Origin: Sacculina carcini
Lineage: Eukaryota; Arthropoda; Thecostraca; Sacculinidae
Assembly (NCBI GenBank): GCA_916048095.2
Contig: OU696574.1
Span: 6,235,587 to 6,299,586, forward strand
Direction of reading: 5' to 3'
DNA length: 64,000 bases
Position numbers and translations under genes: made by a program. The notes below the pieces were generated by a model, which was not told where the DNA came from, made no database searches, and saw nothing but the letters and a program-made list of their open reading frames with translations. Below are positions 51,084-61,723 of this stretch, one piece after another. Within the stretch, counting starts at the first letter, position 1. The number at the start of each line of letters is the position of its first letter.

Positions 51084-51866
51084 ATGGCGAACCTGAAGCT
51101 AAATGATGTCATGCGGCAGTTCGATGGAGGACAAGACGTGGTGCAGTGGATTGATAAGTTCGCGAAAGTCGCCAAACTACAGAAGATCAGCGACCTGGCG
51201 AATGTGTTGCCGCTTTTTCTCGACGGCAAGGCATATGATGTATTTAATGAGATGAGCGAAGAGAAGAAGAATGTGTACGACAAGATAAAACAGAAGCTCC
51301 TTGAGTCATTCTCCATTAACAGATTTTCGGCCTACGAGAGATTCGCCTGTTGCAAGTGGAGTGGAGAGTGTGCAGACGTATATATGTCCACTCTCAGAAA
51401 GCTAGCGAAGCTGGCCGACATGGAGCATGACGAGGTATTGAAAAATGCCTTTGTGACGGGGATGCCTCGAGATGTGTCCAAGGAGCTGAGAACTATGGCG
51501 AACATTAAAACGGTCGGTCTGGATGATGTCATTGAACGAGCTCGAGTGTTGTTGGAAGAGGAAAGCGGAGGAGCGGCCATGGTCTCGAGGAGCGTGCGAG
51601 TCGAGGAGAAGAAGCCGTTCAGCGGATGTTTTAATTGCGGCGGCCCACACCTGGCGAGGGATTGTGGTCGTGTCGTTCGCGGTTCAAACGTGTCATCAAA
51701 CGGGAGTCGGCGCAGGATCGAGTGTTTCCGATGTGGGGGGCCTCATTTGATGCGGTTTTGTCAGCGATCGTCGGACGTCTCTCACGCTGCAGTCGGTGGC
51801 TCTTCGGGAAACGACGAGGGGAGAACTGGTGCGCCGGCAGCTCTCCCGACTCACAACGAGCTGTAG
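51084..51866 (+). CDS. gag: Gag of element 5
   Basis: 260 residues, intact, ATG at 51084 15 nt after the primer site. Capsid-like domain (FDGGQDVVQWIDKFAKVAKL, CKWSGECADVYMSTLRKL) and two short knuckles of the CX2CGGPHxxRxC type, CFNCGGPHLARDC and CFRCGGPHLMRFC. It overlaps pol for more than 200 nt. Confidence 0.92.
   Translation: MANLKLNDVMRQFDGGQDVVQWIDKFAKVAKLQKISDLANVLPLFLDGKAYDVFNEMSEEKKNVYDKIKQKLLESFSINRFSAYERFACCKWSGECADVYMSTLRKLAKLADMEHDEVLKNAFVTGMPRDVSKELRTMANIKTVGLDDVIERARVLLEEESGGAAMVSRSVRVEEKKPFSGCFNCGGPHLARDCGRVVRGSNVSSNGSRRRIECFRCGGPHLMRFCQRSSDVSHAAVGGSSGNDEGRTGAPAALPTHNEL
51806..51847 (+). promoter_or_regulatory. -1 frameshift signal: G GGA AAC plus hairpin
   Basis: GGGAAAC at 51806-51812 in gag phase; after 6 nt GGGAGA (51819-51824) pairs perfectly with TCTCCC (51842-51847). 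Confidence 0.82.
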
Positions 51867-54823
51867 AGGCGCTACCTTGTGTCTCAGCCGTTGTCAACGG
51901 GCGTCGTGTGAGTGCTGTTGTCGACACGGGCTGCACTAAAACAATTGTGCTGCGGGAGTTTGTGTGTCGTGTTCGTGGGTTTTGTCGCGTGACCAGTGTT
52001 GACGGTCGGAGTGTCGAGTGTGCGGGTACAGCGATGATTTATCTGTCCGTTGGAGGTAAGTTTTTTTGTATGAATGTTGTTGTGTCAGACAGATTGTTGG
52101 GCGATGTCAAGGTAATTCTTGGTTTGGACGTGATTATGAGACTCTGGGGCGCGTATATAGGAGCTAGAGGCGTGGTGTTTGGAGGGATAAGTGTTGAAGC
52201 GGACAGTGGGGCAGACAAAGCGGGAGGTGTTGCCTGTCTAGTCGATGAGGTTACCCAGCGTGGGGAAGCGTCTTTGCACGATGCAATACCGAGCCTATTC
52301 ATTGCTGACAGTGATTTTGAGGCGAGGTTCGACGGGGAAAAATGGGTGGTGAAGTACAAGTGGCAAAACGGGCCTACTGTACTGAATAACGCAGTAGACT
52401 GCTACAGAAGTGCTTATGACCCCAAACTGAAGCAGGAGTTCGATGAAGAGGTTCAACGTTGGATCTCTTTGGGTTGGTTGAAAAAGTGTGACGATCAACG
52501 AGACAAGAAGGGCATAATACCGTTGATGGCCGTTTTGCGGGCTAATAAACATAAAGTCAGACCTGTCATGGATTTTCGGGAATTGAACTGTTCTGTTGAG
52601 AGTAACCCTGGAGTGGATGTGGCAGTGTGCAGTGAAGCCCTACGAAAGTGGAGGAGAATGTCTAGAAATTTGAAAATTGTTGACTTGAAATCGGCTTACC
52701 TGCAAATTCATGTAGATGAAAATCTGTGGCGTTATCAACGTGTAATTTTCAAAGGGATAGTGTATATTTTGACAAGACTTGGCTTTGGGTTAAGCAGTGC
52801 TCCCAAAATTATGTCAAAAATCGTGAAGAAAGTGTTGGAGCAGGACGAGAAAATACAATCAGCAACTGACTTTTACATTGACGATGTCATTGTAAACGAG
52901 GATGTCATATCAGCTATGAGTGTTGTTAAGCATCTAGCTCGATTTGGACTTGTGGCAAAGGCACCTGAGAAGTTAGATGGCGGACGCGTTTTGGGACTGG
53001 CGCTGAAAAGAGATTATAAGAGCGAGCTGTCTTGTGGACGAGGAAATGTCTTGCCAAGTCTTGAGGACGTTGACCATTCCATGACAAAACGTCAGCTATT
53101 TTCCGTGTGTGGTAGAATTGGCGGGCATTATCCTGTATGTGGTTGGCTCAGAGTGGCGTGCAGTTTTACAAAGAGAGTCAGTGAGGGAGTGAATTGGGGT
53201 GATAGGGTTGGAGATGACGCTGTCAACATGGTGAGGGAAATACTGGCACGCATTTTGAGAGATGATCCAGTGAAGGGAGCATTTTACGTACCGTCTGGGA
53301 ACTCGGGACGAGTGTGGTGCGACGCCAGTGGATTGGCCGTAGGAGTTCTAGTAGAGATAGCTAGTCGCACGGTGGAAGATGCTACCTGGCTCCGAAAGCC
53401 AGATGATAGCCAACACATAAATATTGCCGAGCTGGACGCTTTCGTTAAGGGAATAAATTTGGCTCTGAAATGGGATTTGAAAAGAATTGAAGTGATGACT
53501 GATTCTGCGACTGTTCACAAGTGGGTTAATTCTACAATCACAGGGGATCGCAGGATAAAAGTCACTGGCATGTCTGAAATGTTGGTTAAAAGGCGGTTGT
53601 AGATTTTGAAAGATTTGGTGTGTGAACTAGATTTGGATCTGTCAGTGACTTTGGTAAGATCAGAAAAGAATAAGGCTGATGTGCTGACAAGGGTGGACAA
53701 GAGATGGTTCAAGAGCGAAAAGATCGGAAAGCGCGACGAACCGTGTGCTAAAAATAATGATAACGATGACGCATCTACTGCAGTGTGTGTCGTTTCATTA
53801 GATACGCTCCATCAAGATTATCACTTCGGCGTCGACAAAACCTATCAACTGGCTAAAATGGTGATGCAGGATGTGACAATTGACGAAGTGAAGCAATGCG
53901 TGAAGCGGTGCAGTAGGTGTTCAGTGATAGATCCACCGCCTGCTCGTCATGATACTGGCTCGTTGTCGGTGGAGAAAAATTGGGCCCGGTTAGCAGTTGA
54001 CACCACGCACTATCAAGGTCGCTGTTATTTAAGCATTGTTGACTGTGGTCCTAGTCGATTTGCTGTGTGGAGACAAGTAGACAGCGAAAATATGGCGGAG
54101 GTAGCCACAAATTTGGAACAGGTTTTCAGGGTAAGAGGGCCTCCGTCAGAGGTTCTCATGGAAAACAGTAGAACGTTCAGATCTGCTGCAATATCCAGCT
54201 TGTGCCAGCGATGAGGAGTTCGCAGGAGGTTTCGTGCGGCACATAGGCCTGCCGGCAATGGTATAGTGGAGCGGAATCACAGGACGATAAAGCGGACAGC
54301 TGCTCGCACTGGTGGTTCTCCTCTGGATGCAGTGTTCTTTTATAATCTGGCCATCCAAGACGCTGCTAGCAATGATTCGACCCAGAGTGCTGCTTTACAC
54401 ACCTACAAATGGCGACATCCAAGGTCGCAACCCGCGAAATTTGAGTATGAGAAGTCATGCAGGTATGTCGTGGGTCAAAAGGTTGTCGTGAAGCCTGTGA
54501 ATGCTCGCTGTACTTCCCGATGGTTACCCGGACGTGTGACTGGTGTTGTATCTGACGTGAACGTGGAGGTGGATGGGATGCCGCATCATGTGTTGGACTT
54601 GCGCCCTGTCAATGAAGAAAGCGCAAATGACGTGTCCTTCCTCCGGTCAAGTGGTGATGCGGTCGAGGATGATGCGGATCAGGCTGGGGGGCGATTGCCG
54701 TTAGTGAGCGATGATGAAGAAAATGGAAGAGAAACTGATGACGAGCAGTCTCGTAGTGACGTTCTTCGGAGGTCGTCTAGGATCAGGAGACCGCCGGTGT
54801 GGTTACAAGATTATGAGTTATGA
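51806..54823 (+). pseudogene. pol: Pol of element 5 (PR-RT-RH-IN), two nonsense codons
   Basis: Protease SAVVDTGCTKTIV; RT VRPVMDFRELN, DLKSAYLQIHVD, LTRLGFGLS and YIDDVIVNE; RNase H RVWCDASGLAVGVLV and MTDSATV; integrase zinc region (HQDYHFGVDKT...CSRCSVIDPPP) and core (DTTHY, VLMENSRTFRS, NGIVERNHR). In the second core motif the usual Asp is Glu (MEN instead of LDN), which may itself abolish catalysis. Stops: TAG at 53600-53602 in RNase H, and TGA at 54212-54214 where relatives have Trp. Confidence 0.9.
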
Positions 54824-54842
54824 TTTATATATCACGGGGGCG

Positions 54843-55188
54843 TGTGGTGTTGTATATGTGATGAGTGTGTGTGTTGCGTCAGAGCGGCGTTGTATGTATC
54901 TATGTATAGCAATGTTGATTCAGCAAAGTGTATGTGCGTATGTGTGTATGCGTGTCTGTGCGGAATGGTGCTACAGCGGTGTCATCTTGCAGGCGAGAGG
55001 AGACGGGTACGAGCTGAGACGAGCGGCAGTGCGGTGCAGGAGTCGAGAGTATTTGCGCGTGGTGTGTGTGCTGTATTTGCGTGTTTGCGTGTTGTTCTCT
55101 GAGACGGAATAAACGTTGTTGTTATTCCCTTGGGTGTGTGTGTTATTTCATCATATCACCACTGCATCGTTATACAATACATACTTCA
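54843..55188 (+). repeat. 3' LTR of element 5
   Basis: 346 bp, TGTGGTGTTGTATATG to ATACTTCA, followed by TSD TATGA. Confidence 0.92.
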
Positions 55189-56595
55189 TATGATGCATTC
55201 TTAATTGTGATTGGGTTTCAGTGAAATTTAATCGGTGTATATTCCTGTGTGCGCATAATAGCTGTCAAATTGGTAATATGTGCTTTTGACTTTATACCGC
55301 CGTATCCTCCTTCAGATACACTTTGGAAAATTACAATTATAGAAGTATTGTAGAAAACAAGATTTCTAGCACGATGGTATAATATATTTTTATGTGTAAC
55401 AAATAGTTACTGAGAAATAGTAGAAAAATGAATTAATTTTAGTCGCCCGGTGTTCAAGTGTAATTTTGGATGTATTTGAGAATTTTGCCAATTTTACACG
55501 TTTTTGTATCATTTGTGGGTATAAAAATAGCTTATCTTGTAGAACACAAAATTCTCTACACAGTAGTATATTCCTGTGTAATCGCAAGTGCGCATAATAG
55601 CTGTCAAATTGGCAATATGTCCTTTTGAATTTACACCGCCGTAACTTCCTTGAGATACACTGGAAAACTACAAATTATACTGTATTGTAGAAAACAAAAT
55701 TTCTAGCACGATGGTATAATTAATTTTGATGTGTGACAAATAGTTACTCAGAAATAGTAGAAAAATGAATTAATTTTAGTCACCCGGTGTTCAAGTGTAA
55801 TTTTGGATGTATTTGAGAATTTTGCCAATTTTACACGTTTTTTATCACTTGTGGGTATAAAATATAACTTTTCTTGTAGATCACAAAATTATCTACACAA
55901 TAGTTAAATTTTTATAGCTGTACCATTGCTGGTTGATGAGGAATAGATGGCGGAATATTGACCAAAATATTCGCGTTTTTCAGTGCTAATTTTGCATTTT
56001 TGACTTTGTCATTTTGACTTCACACCGCCGCAACTTTTTCTCAATACACTTAGGAAAATTAAAATTTATACCGTTTTGTAGATGACAAAACTTCCAGCAT
56101 GATGGTATTATTTATTTAGATGTGTGATAATTATTTTTTGAGAAATAGAGAAAAAAGTATAGAAAATCGGACGCGTGGAGTTTAAATATATTTTTGAATG
56201 TAGATTGAATTTTTTTCCATTTAACATGTTTTATATTCAATTTTTGGGTATGAATTATAGTTTGTTGAGTAGAAGAGAAAATTTTCTACACAGTGGTATA
56301 ATTCGTATAGTTGTACAATTGCTGGTTTAGGAGGAGTAGTCTACAGAAAATTGACAAAAAAATTCGCATTTTTCAGGGTTCATTTTGTCTTTTCACCGCT
56401 ATAATTTCTTTTGGTTTTATTTTTAAAATTAAAAATTTAGCCTACAGTGTAGACAAGAAAATTTCCAACATGATGGTATAAATTTGTAGCGGGTACGCCA
56501 AGTGATGGCCGAGTAGCAGCTCATAGAAAATGGACCAAGGAGGGTGGGACACACACACAGACACACACACAGAGGATCTCTTTTATATATATAGA
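55189..56595 (-). repeat. Helitron-like unit C, 5' segment with ~390-bp repeats
   Basis: No gene. Contains at least three diverged copies of the CACCGCCGTAACTT...ATGGTATAAT unit and ends at the TC terminus (56595). It has one more internal unit than unit B. Confidence 0.7.
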
Positions 56596-56629
56596 TTTAA
56601 GCCCGCCCGTCGTGCGGAACAGTTCATTA

Positions 56630-58925
56630 CAACAACAACAACAACAACATGTATTTGTTATAGCGCACCGAAGGGCTCGGGCGCGACACGGTTATAACAG
56701 TTGGGAACACGGAATACAAATAACAGGACAGATGCAAAAGAAGTAAACTACAAATATGCAATAAATGACAATAAATATAGAGACAAAATATGGGCAAAAC
56801 ATACAAAGCAGACGGACATGACGGACAAGACAACACGACTGAAACATAATAACACACAACACAGCAAACACAACTCGGGAGAATATAGTCATAGCGTAGA
56901 TATAGTAAGCATGCAAATGAGAGAAGGAATACGAGTAAGAACAGGCTAAAGTAACATGTTATAGTGTTGCAAAAGGTGTGAGAGTGTGGGGGACTGGGTC
57001 AAAAGAGAGGTCAAAAAGGTGTTTGGATAGCTTAGAGCGGAAAGAATTGTAGGAAAGAGAAGAAGTAATGTGAACTGGGATGGAATTGTAAAGGCGAGGG
57101 GCGGAAAAAAAGAATGATTTGGAGGACCAAGGAGATTCATTTACAGCACGAGGGCATACAAGGGGAAGAGGAATTCGGGAAGGAGTGAGGCAAGGAGTGA
57201 GGAGAAGGCGGAGATAGGATGGCTGATAAGGATCGTGGAGAAGCTTATATATCAGACAGCACAGGCGAAAGTGAATACGTGGAATAATAGGGAGCCAGCG
57301 AAATTGAAAAAGAAATTGAGAAGTGTGACGACAAGGAACAGGATGAAGGACAAAACGACAAGATTGATTAATGACGCGTTGTAGGATTTTAAGAGAACGA
57401 CGAGGAGCATGGATGTACAAAGAATTACAATAGTCAAGTCTAGAGAATACATGAGAGTGAATAAGTTTGATTGCGGAAGGTCTGTCGAGATATGAGCGTA
57501 TAGGATAGAGGGATCTCAAGATAAGACGACAAGTGCGGGCGACAAAGAGGATGTTGTCGGAGGAAGAGAGAGATGAGTCAAAAATAACTCCGAGATTGCG
57601 GACTGTCGATGATAGGATAAGACGTAAGCGAGGAGGAAGAATACGAGGAGGATGAAGAGCCAGAAACTCAGACTTGGACGGGTTGAGGAGAAGTTGACGG
57701 GACGACGCCCAAGAAGAGATGGTGGATAGGATGTCAGAGAAAAGACGGAGAAGGAAAAGCAAGAGGGATATATAACTGAATGTCATCAGCGTAGATATGA
57801 AATGAGATGGAATACTTAAGAAGGATAGGACAGAGGGAGGACATGTAAAGGTTAAAGAGTATCGGACCAAGAATAGATCCCTGAGGGACACCTGATGAAA
57901 GATGGATAGGATCAGATACAGAGGAATTGAAGTTGACAGAGTAGGTCCTTCCCGAAAGGTACGATTTAAGGAGAGAGAGGGCAGAAGACGAGATACCAAG
58001 ATGAGAGAAGTCATGAATTAGGATAGAGTGATTAACAAGGTCGAAGGCGGAGGACATATCGAGAAGAACGAGAAGAACAGAGCGACGGTACGAGAAGTGC
58101 GAAAGGATGCCATTGGAGATAGAAAGAAGAACTGATTCGGTAGAATGAGAAGGGCGAAACCCGGATTGGAAGGGATCAAGAGACTGGCAGATGAAAGGGG
58201 AAAGTTGCGCAGAGATAGCGGACTCGAGAAGTTTAGAAGCAAAGCTCAGAAGAGATATAGGACGATAGTTACTAAGTATAGAAGAGTCAAGGTTCTGTTT
58301 CTTAAGAATCGGACGGACAATTGCATGTTTGTCAGCGAGAAACTGGCCGTGAAGAAAAGAGGAGTTGATAAGATGCAGGAGATAAGGAGCCAGGGAAGGA
58401 AGGGATTTGGAGATAGCAGGGAATTTGATTGGATCAGCTGGTGAGAAGGATAGCTTGGAAGAGGAAACGAGGGAAAGGATATCATGAAGATCAATGTGAG
58501 AGAAGGACGTGAACCGGTGATGAGTGGAAGTGTGAGTGAGGGCAGCACAATTGGTGGGAATACTCGATTGTGTGAGTTTTACTTTTTCAGAGAAAAATGT
58601 TGAGAACTCGGGAGCCGTTAGAGGAGAGGAAAAAGCAGGAGAGTGAAGACCGCAGAGAGAGTTCAGAGTGGACCACAATGACTTGGAGGAACGAGAAAGG
58701 GACGAGAGTTTGGAACAATAGTAGCTACTTTTAGCAGCAGAAAGAGCAGAAGTGAAAGATGAGCGAGCGGAGCAAAACAAAAGCCAATCGGAAGAAGATC
58801 GTGAACGCCTCCAAGTACGCTCAAGACGTCGTTGAAGAGACTTGAGTACTCGAAGCTGAGGAGATGACCAAGGAGGAGAGCGAGAGGAAGATGAGCGAGT
58901 GATGATTGGGAACATACAATTATTT
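56630..58925 (-). mobile_element. CR1-like LINE copy 3, 5'-truncated
   Basis: A minus-strand LINE with a CAA/TTG tail at 56630-56649, a 3' UTR with GCGCAC near the tail, and RT coding sequence. ORF1 and the endonuclease are missing, the usual result of incomplete reverse transcription. It is a different subfamily from copy 2, since RT similarity is only moderate. Confidence 0.85.
56959..58915 (-). pseudogene. Reverse transcriptase of LINE copy 3, one frameshift
   Basis: From 58915 the frame holds SNYRPISLLSFASKLLESA, SVLLVLLDMSSAFDLVNH, SGVPQGSILGPILFNLY and the catalytic YADDIQLYIPL. It changes frame near 57755 and continues to 56959 with the CR1 C-terminal region (NLGVIFDSSL, FSRLDYCNSL, VINQSCRFVL, FFFSAPRLYNSIP). 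Only one lesion over 650 codons. Confidence 0.87.
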
Positions 58926-59817
58926 ATATGGGAGAGTGCGGAAAAATATAATTAATATTCAATTCATATAAAAATTAGTGCAAATTGAAAAAAACAAGCC
59001 CATAGGAAAGTTTTAGCCATTATAAAAGTCTAAATGTGAAATTTATGTTTCAATTTAGAAAACATGTTTTTCCACAACCCGCCTCATATTTAAAGCTGCC
59101 CGTCGTGCGGAATAATTCAGAACTCAAACACGAAACAAGCACAAAGAAAATTGATGAAAAACGACCAATAGAAAAAGTCAAATTTGTAAATTCTTGTTTA
59201 AATTATTGACGATGTCTTTTCCCTCAACACTGCTCAAATTCACACCCGTCCTTCGTGTGTAGTAATTCAGAAGTGTAACACTATCAAAACAATGAAACTT
59301 TCTGTCATCTCTATAATTCCAGATTAATGCTTCCGCTAAAACAGCATATGCATATAGTTGGCATTGCATGATATTACAACCCGTATCCTTATGCAACTTA
59401 AGCGTATGCAACTTGAAATTAAACCAATTAAATTACACAGTAAAATTCAGGAGTTTACTTTGTTCCCAGTAGCATTTTACCCGCCCGTCGTGCGGAACAA
59501 TTCATGTGTAAATATTGAGGACAATAAACACTTTCTATTCAGTATAGTGTAACATTAATTAAACTGTACGCAATAAAACCACACCATCCATGCTTGGAGC
59601 TAATATGATGCATTCTTAATTGTGATTGGGCTTCAGTGAAATTTAATCAGTGTACATTCCTGTGTAATAGCAAGTGCGCATAATAGCTGTCAATTAGCTG
59701 TCATTTAGAATGTACACCGCCGTAACTTCCTTCAGATACACTTTGGAAAATTAAAAATTATAGCGCATTGTAGAAAACAAAATTTCCAGCACGATGGTAT
59801 AATTCATTTTAATCTGT

Positions 59818-60135
59818 TACAATATCTCATAAACTGTGTTTGTAATATTGTTTTAAAGTTGTAAAGAGACTTTGTAGACCATGTATATATATTCGAATTC
59901 AGATAAGTATACATATTGCAAACACAACTCTTGGTTGAGACATCCTCCCAAATATGAAAACTGAATGTACGTTTCAAATTATGATGGATGCCAGCTTCTA
60001 AATTTTCCAATATTTTCCCCGATTTATATGTAAATTTGATTACAAAGTTGTCCGAACAATTTGAAAACAAACTCGTGAAAGCGAGTTTTTCCAGAGCTGC
60101 CGCTCTATATGAGAAAAATAACGCCAAACACTCAC
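59818..60135. other. Unique sequence, probably intronic
   Basis: No repeat or exon recognised between the end of the transposon cluster and the exon at 60136-60234. Confidence 0.5.
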
Positions 60136-60234
60136 GAGTGCGTATTTCTTCAAGCTGGGGTAGTTGACCAGATAAGTCACGTGCAGGTCTTTGTACAGAA
60201 CCAGTTGCTTGACGCATTCCTTATCCTCCTTCAT
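60136..60234 (-). CDS. RABGGTB: Probable RABGGTB first coding exon
   Basis: 33 codons from an ATG (60234-60232) to a perfect GTGAGT donor at 60135, ending in phase 0, the phase in which the exon at 1471-1668 begins. The residues include LVLYKDLHVTYLVNY, which lines up with LLLEKHADYIASY of human RABGGTB, and the distance from this Tyr to the conserved SGIYW (next exon) is 23 residues here versus 22 in human (recalled). An in-frame TGA lies upstream of the ATG. A possible acceptor (TTCAG, 60245-60240) leaves open an additional upstream exon. If correct, the intron is about 58.5 kb. The residue match is modest, so this is inference. Confidence 0.6.
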
Positions 60235-60558
60235 TTCATCTGAAGCATTATAAAATGTATTCACAATCACACGCACACAAAATCTTCAACAAAACACAGC
60301 GAACCACAACACGAGTTTTAAGCCCATACACGCTCAATAATATTGTACAATGTGGAGTACACAATATTTTGACGGTCGCCCCTAGACGTTCAATAATACT
60401 GTACAATATTATTTTTGTGCAAAATATTGTGTCGCGTGGAGGAGATATTGAAGGTTGTACAATATATTACACAATACTGACCACAGACATACAACTTTAT
60501 TGTGCAGTCAGTCCGTGCCAGAGCTTCGTAGAGTCAACATACTCTGAGTGACTCTGAG

Positions 60559-60775
60559 TTGTGTTCAGTAATTGTTGCTGTGGCAGCGAGTCGTGAGAAA
60601 GCGAAGGAAATAGGTTTGCGTAGAAAATGGGCCAAACAATGGTTGATTGATCGAAAGAAGTTCACCCACGAAAAATTACTCAATGAACTGAGAGTAATCG
60701 AGCCAAATTATTTCAGCAACTTTGTATGCAAGAATGGAGACATGTTTGACGAACTTTTGGCTTTGGTTGTCCCTT
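60559..60775 (+). pseudogene. N-terminal fragment of a Harbinger-type transposase
   Basis: An open stretch containing RRKWAKQWLIDRKKFTHEKL, LLNELRVIEPNYFSNFV and FDELLALVVPF. This matches the N-terminal signature of PIF/Harbinger (HARBI1-like) transposases (W-x-WL...LLxELR...F.NF.RM...FDELL..V.P). No ATG starts it, and right after VPF the frame runs into the internal inverted repeat, so the catalytic DDE domain is deleted. Non-functional. Confidence 0.6.
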
Positions 60776-61119
60776 TCAGGTCGCGCAAGAGTATTGATGG
60801 TGTGGGCGATGTTGACGAGTTGTACAATATATTGTACGATTTTCAGAAACTTGGAAATATATTGTGCAAGCTGGAAAATATTGTTTCATCTGTGGGCTGT
60901 ATTGCGCAATATACCGTCGGTCTTTTGGCTGTTTTGTTAACGTTTGTTAACGAAACAGTCAACGTTTGTTAACAAACAGTCAACGTTTTGTTACTACGTA
61001 GCTCGTATTTGCATTGTATCTGTGTATATAGTTCTTGAGAATTCAGGGGGTGCGAGAACTGACGGCTGAATTGAAAAGGGTGCGAAAACTGAAAAAGTTT
61101 GAGAACGGCCCATACACGC

Positions 61120-61300
61120 GCGATCGCCGGCAGCAGAGGGTGAAGCAGACATTGTGAAGGGCGAAATGGGTAGAGACGCCGAGATCGGCACACAGATAAC
61201 AGCACGAAGGAGCGAAGGAGCGAGGAACGAAAACAACCACGCCATCGTCCATAGTGCGCGACGGCATAGCGACAACCTACCCACACAACCCCTGGTGAGA
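61120..61300 (-). mobile_element. Isolated LINE 5' end (5' UTR and ORF1 start) in the Harbinger-like relic
   Basis: The minus strand matches the start of LINE copy 2 (about 17940-18040): TTCGCTCCTTCGTG, TTATCTGTGTG, CGATCTCGG, CCCATTT, then ATGTCTGC and a CCCTCTGC.GCC stretch that parallels the ORF1 start. Only the 5' end is present. LINE copies usually lose the 5' end and keep the 3' end, so this piece was probably captured or left by a deletion. Confidence 0.65.
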
Positions 61301-61473
61301 GACTGACGGGATATTGCGCAATACAGACGACACAATATTCCCCAGTTTGCACAATATATTTGCAAGTTTCTGATAATCGTACAATATATTGTACAACCCC
61401 TCAATATCGCCCACACCATCAATACTCTTGCGCAACCTGAAATAGTGTCAAATAATATTTTGCGTGTATGGGC

Positions 61474-61723
61474 CGCTATAGACGCAAATATATTGCCGTA
61501 AATTCAATAAACCCGTGGTCCGTAAAACGTCGCGCATATTATTTCGTTCTCTCACACACTCTCGCTCTCCTCTAAAGCGTGCGTTTCACACCGCCTCGAC
61601 AGAGACTACTGCAGAAATGCCACAACAAAACACGGGATGTATTGACATAACCAAATGAACGAATGAGAATCAAGCTTTTGTGCAAAAACACTCCACAAAA
61701 ATATAGATAAATCCATCCGTGAG
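61474..61723. other. Spacer downstream of the primase gene
   Basis: No gene. This is the 3' flank of the minus-strand primase gene and upstream flank of the probable RABGGTB start. Confidence 0.5.

Larger units (their letters stand above)
50682..55188 (+). mobile_element. LTR element 5 (5'-tRNA-PBS group), defective
   Basis: LTRs of 376 and 346 bp, TSD TATGA (50677-50681 and 55189-55193). Gag is intact and pol has two nonsense codons. Same layout as elements 1-4: primer 12-mer, gag, frameshift signal, pol. Confidence 0.93.
43577..56595 (-). mobile_element. Helitron-like unit C, carrying LTR elements 4 and 5
   Basis: On the minus strand it runs from TCTATATATATAAAAGAG at 56595 (preceded by A) to AATGCTAG at 43577, and it directly abuts unit B. 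Without elements 4 and 5 it is about 2.65 kb. Host sequence is at 43577-43930, 49782-50681 and 55189-56595. Confidence 0.65.
56596..59817 (-). mobile_element. Helitron-like fragment D, carrying LINE copy 3
   Basis: Flanks LINE copy 3: the 3' part at 56596-56629 (CCGCACGACGGGCGGGCTTAAA, interrupted by unit C) and 58926-59817 on the other side, matching unit C at 50050-50600 and 55200-55400. Its 5' TC end is missing; it stops in the middle of the ~390-bp repeat near 59817, next to host sequence. Confidence 0.55.
60322..61473 (+). mobile_element. PIF/Harbinger-like DNA transposon relic
   Basis: Bounded by the inverted pair GCCCATACACGC (60322-60333) and GCGTGTATGGGC (61462-61473), with a third, direct copy at 61108-61119. 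Inside are a transposase N-terminal fragment and a ~140-bp inverted repeat (60774-60916 versus 61306-61447) full of TTGTACAATAT palindromes. No clear 3-bp TWA duplication was found, so the class rests on the protein fragment. It sits upstream of the probable RABGGTB start. Confidence 0.6.

Noticed and set aside
27340-59500. Regularly recurring CCGCACGACGGG cores resemble a CRISPR array or satellite
   Set aside because: Spacing is irregular, the cores are imperfect, flanks are themselves repeated, and the DNA is animal nuclear. Helitron-like subrepeats explain it better.
59804-60217. Longer 137-codon frame across the probable RABGGTB first exon
   Set aside because: It is a different frame, reads through the GTGAGT donor into AT-rich sequence, and has no similarity to a known family; the 33-codon frame fits RABGGTB.
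60322-60324. TAA/TTA as target duplication of the Harbinger-like relic
   Set aside because: TAA flanks the left end, but the right end is followed by CGC, so no duplication can be claimed.
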